NCBI RefSeq assembly: GCF_030818895.1
Contig: NZ_JAUTBA010000001.1
Location: 5,084,001 to 5,148,000 of the forward strand
From: Sphingobacterium zeae
GTDB taxonomy: Bacteria; Bacteroidota; Bacteroidia; Sphingobacteriales; Sphingobacteriaceae
Reading direction: 5' to 3'
Length of the DNA stretch: 64,000 nucleotides
In this document: positions 63,673-64,000 of the stretch, piece after piece
Layout of the letters: each line of letters opens with the position of its first letter
How positions within the stretch are numbered: position 1 is the first letter of the stretch
Notes under the pieces: model-generated
What the model was told of the DNA's origin: nothing
What the model saw: the letters and a program-made list of their open reading frames with translations, nothing else
Databases searched by the model: none
Made by a program: the position numbers and the translations under genes

Positions 63673-64000
63673 CTAATAATTTAGCGTTTTTAAGGCGTTT
63701 GCCACATTTCTTTCTACCCGTTCAAGCACATTTTCCTGTTCTGGGTAAACAAACTTTTCTCCGACAATATGTTCATATAGTTCAATATAACGTTCAGAAA
63801 TGGAAGCTACAATTTCATCCGTCATTTCCGGAACAGTTTGTCCGTCTTTTCCTTGAAAACCGTTTTCGATCAACCATTTCCTTACAAACTCTTTCGATAG
63901 TTGCTTTTGTGGCTCATTTTGATCTTGGCGTTCTTGATAACCTTCGGCATAAAAATAACGCGAAGAATCCGGTGTATGAATTTCGTCAATCAACACGATT
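63673..64000 (-). CDS. purC: SAICAR synthetase PurC, C-terminal part (N-terminus outside window)
   Basis: The last 109 codons, open to the right edge. VLIDEIHTPDSSRYFYAEGYQERQDQNEPQKQLSKEFVRKWLIENGF is the conserved C-terminal ATP/substrate region of the long (about 310-residue) PurC form. Converts CAIR and aspartate to SAICAR in purine synthesis. Confidence 0.93.
   Translation of the reverse strand, partial: IVLIDEIHTPDSSRYFYAEGYQERQDQNEPQKQLSKEFVRKWLIENGFQGKDGQTVPEMTDEIVASISERYIELYEHIVGEKFVYPEQENVLERVERNVANALKTLNY

Noticed and set aside
1..64000. CRISPR arrays, tRNA or rRNA genes
   Set aside because: No spaced direct repeats and no tRNA cloverleaf or rRNA sequence were recognised while reading; a tRNAscan or CRISPR search was not possible.

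Overview
The window looks like the chromosome of a Bacteroidota bacterium, most likely a Sphingobacteriaceae member close to Sphingobacterium or Pedobacter. The reasons are three SusC/SusD-type genes or gene pairs, an ECF sigma/FecR pair in front of one of them, promoters of the TTTG...TAnnTTTG type, fused HisB and HisIE proteins and a MaeB-type malic enzyme carrying a phosphotransacetylase-like half. Species placement is inference from gene style only.

Layout. (1) 1-6007, minus strand: a nutrient-uptake operon (small unknown protein, TlpA-like thioredoxin-fold lipoprotein or periplasmic protein, SusC, SusD running off the left edge). (2) About 6.4-14.4 kb: an AT-rich accessory stretch with the look of a defence island. 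It holds an XRE repressor with a 13-bp inverted repeat, an AbiH-type abortive infection gene, an unfamiliar three-gene module (possible RNase H-fold protein, Hanks-type kinase, 53-residue basic protein), an IS256-family remnant, a retron candidate (non-coding RNA with a1/a2 ends, small unknown protein, XRE protein, reverse transcriptase) and an orphan membrane protein. (3) 14431-33647, minus strand: a 15-gene, almost gapless operon that carries the complete five-gene enediyne-type polyketide cassette (unbV, unbU, unbL, pksE, hot-dog thioesterase), followed by a metallo-beta-lactamase-fold lipoprotein, a LolD/MacB-like ABC exporter pair, a MoaD/CysO-like sulfur carrier, envelope proteins (CopD-like membrane protein, LolA-like protein, outer-membrane barrel, c-type cytochrome lipoprotein), a rhodanese-ThiF activating enzyme and a free-standing phosphopantetheinyl transferase. 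Behind a 1.45-kb AT-rich gap, a divergent sulfonate/nitrate-type ABC importer (35.1-37.6 kb) follows, then an IS3-family remnant. (4) 38.3-46.7 kb, plus strand: ECF sigma, FecR, SusC with STN domain, SusD and a two-domain phosphodiesterase-like/alkaline phosphatase protein, closed by a strong terminator. (5) 46.8-64 kb: ordinary housekeeping genes (aminopeptidase P, PBP4-type carboxypeptidase, malic enzyme, ruvA, free-methionine sulfoxide reductase, LVIVD and WD40 repeat proteins, hisCBHA-F-IE, rnz, STAS protein, purC end).

How the parts fit. The polyketide operon is the most exciting content. PksE should make a polyene on its ACP after activation by the operon's own PPTase (the usual C-terminal PPTase domain of PksE is absent), the thioesterase releases it, and UnbL/UnbU/UnbV are the proteins that always accompany such synthases in enediyne producers. 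The sulfur-carrier pair, and possibly the neighbouring sulfonate-type importer, suggest that sulfur enters the product. The many envelope proteins, including a haem c lipoprotein and two membrane proteins of redox-associated families, suggest that late steps or export occur at the cell envelope. These last statements are inference; the product is unknown. The insertion-sequence remnants and AT-richness on both sides suggest that 6.4-38.2 kb was acquired in one or more pieces.
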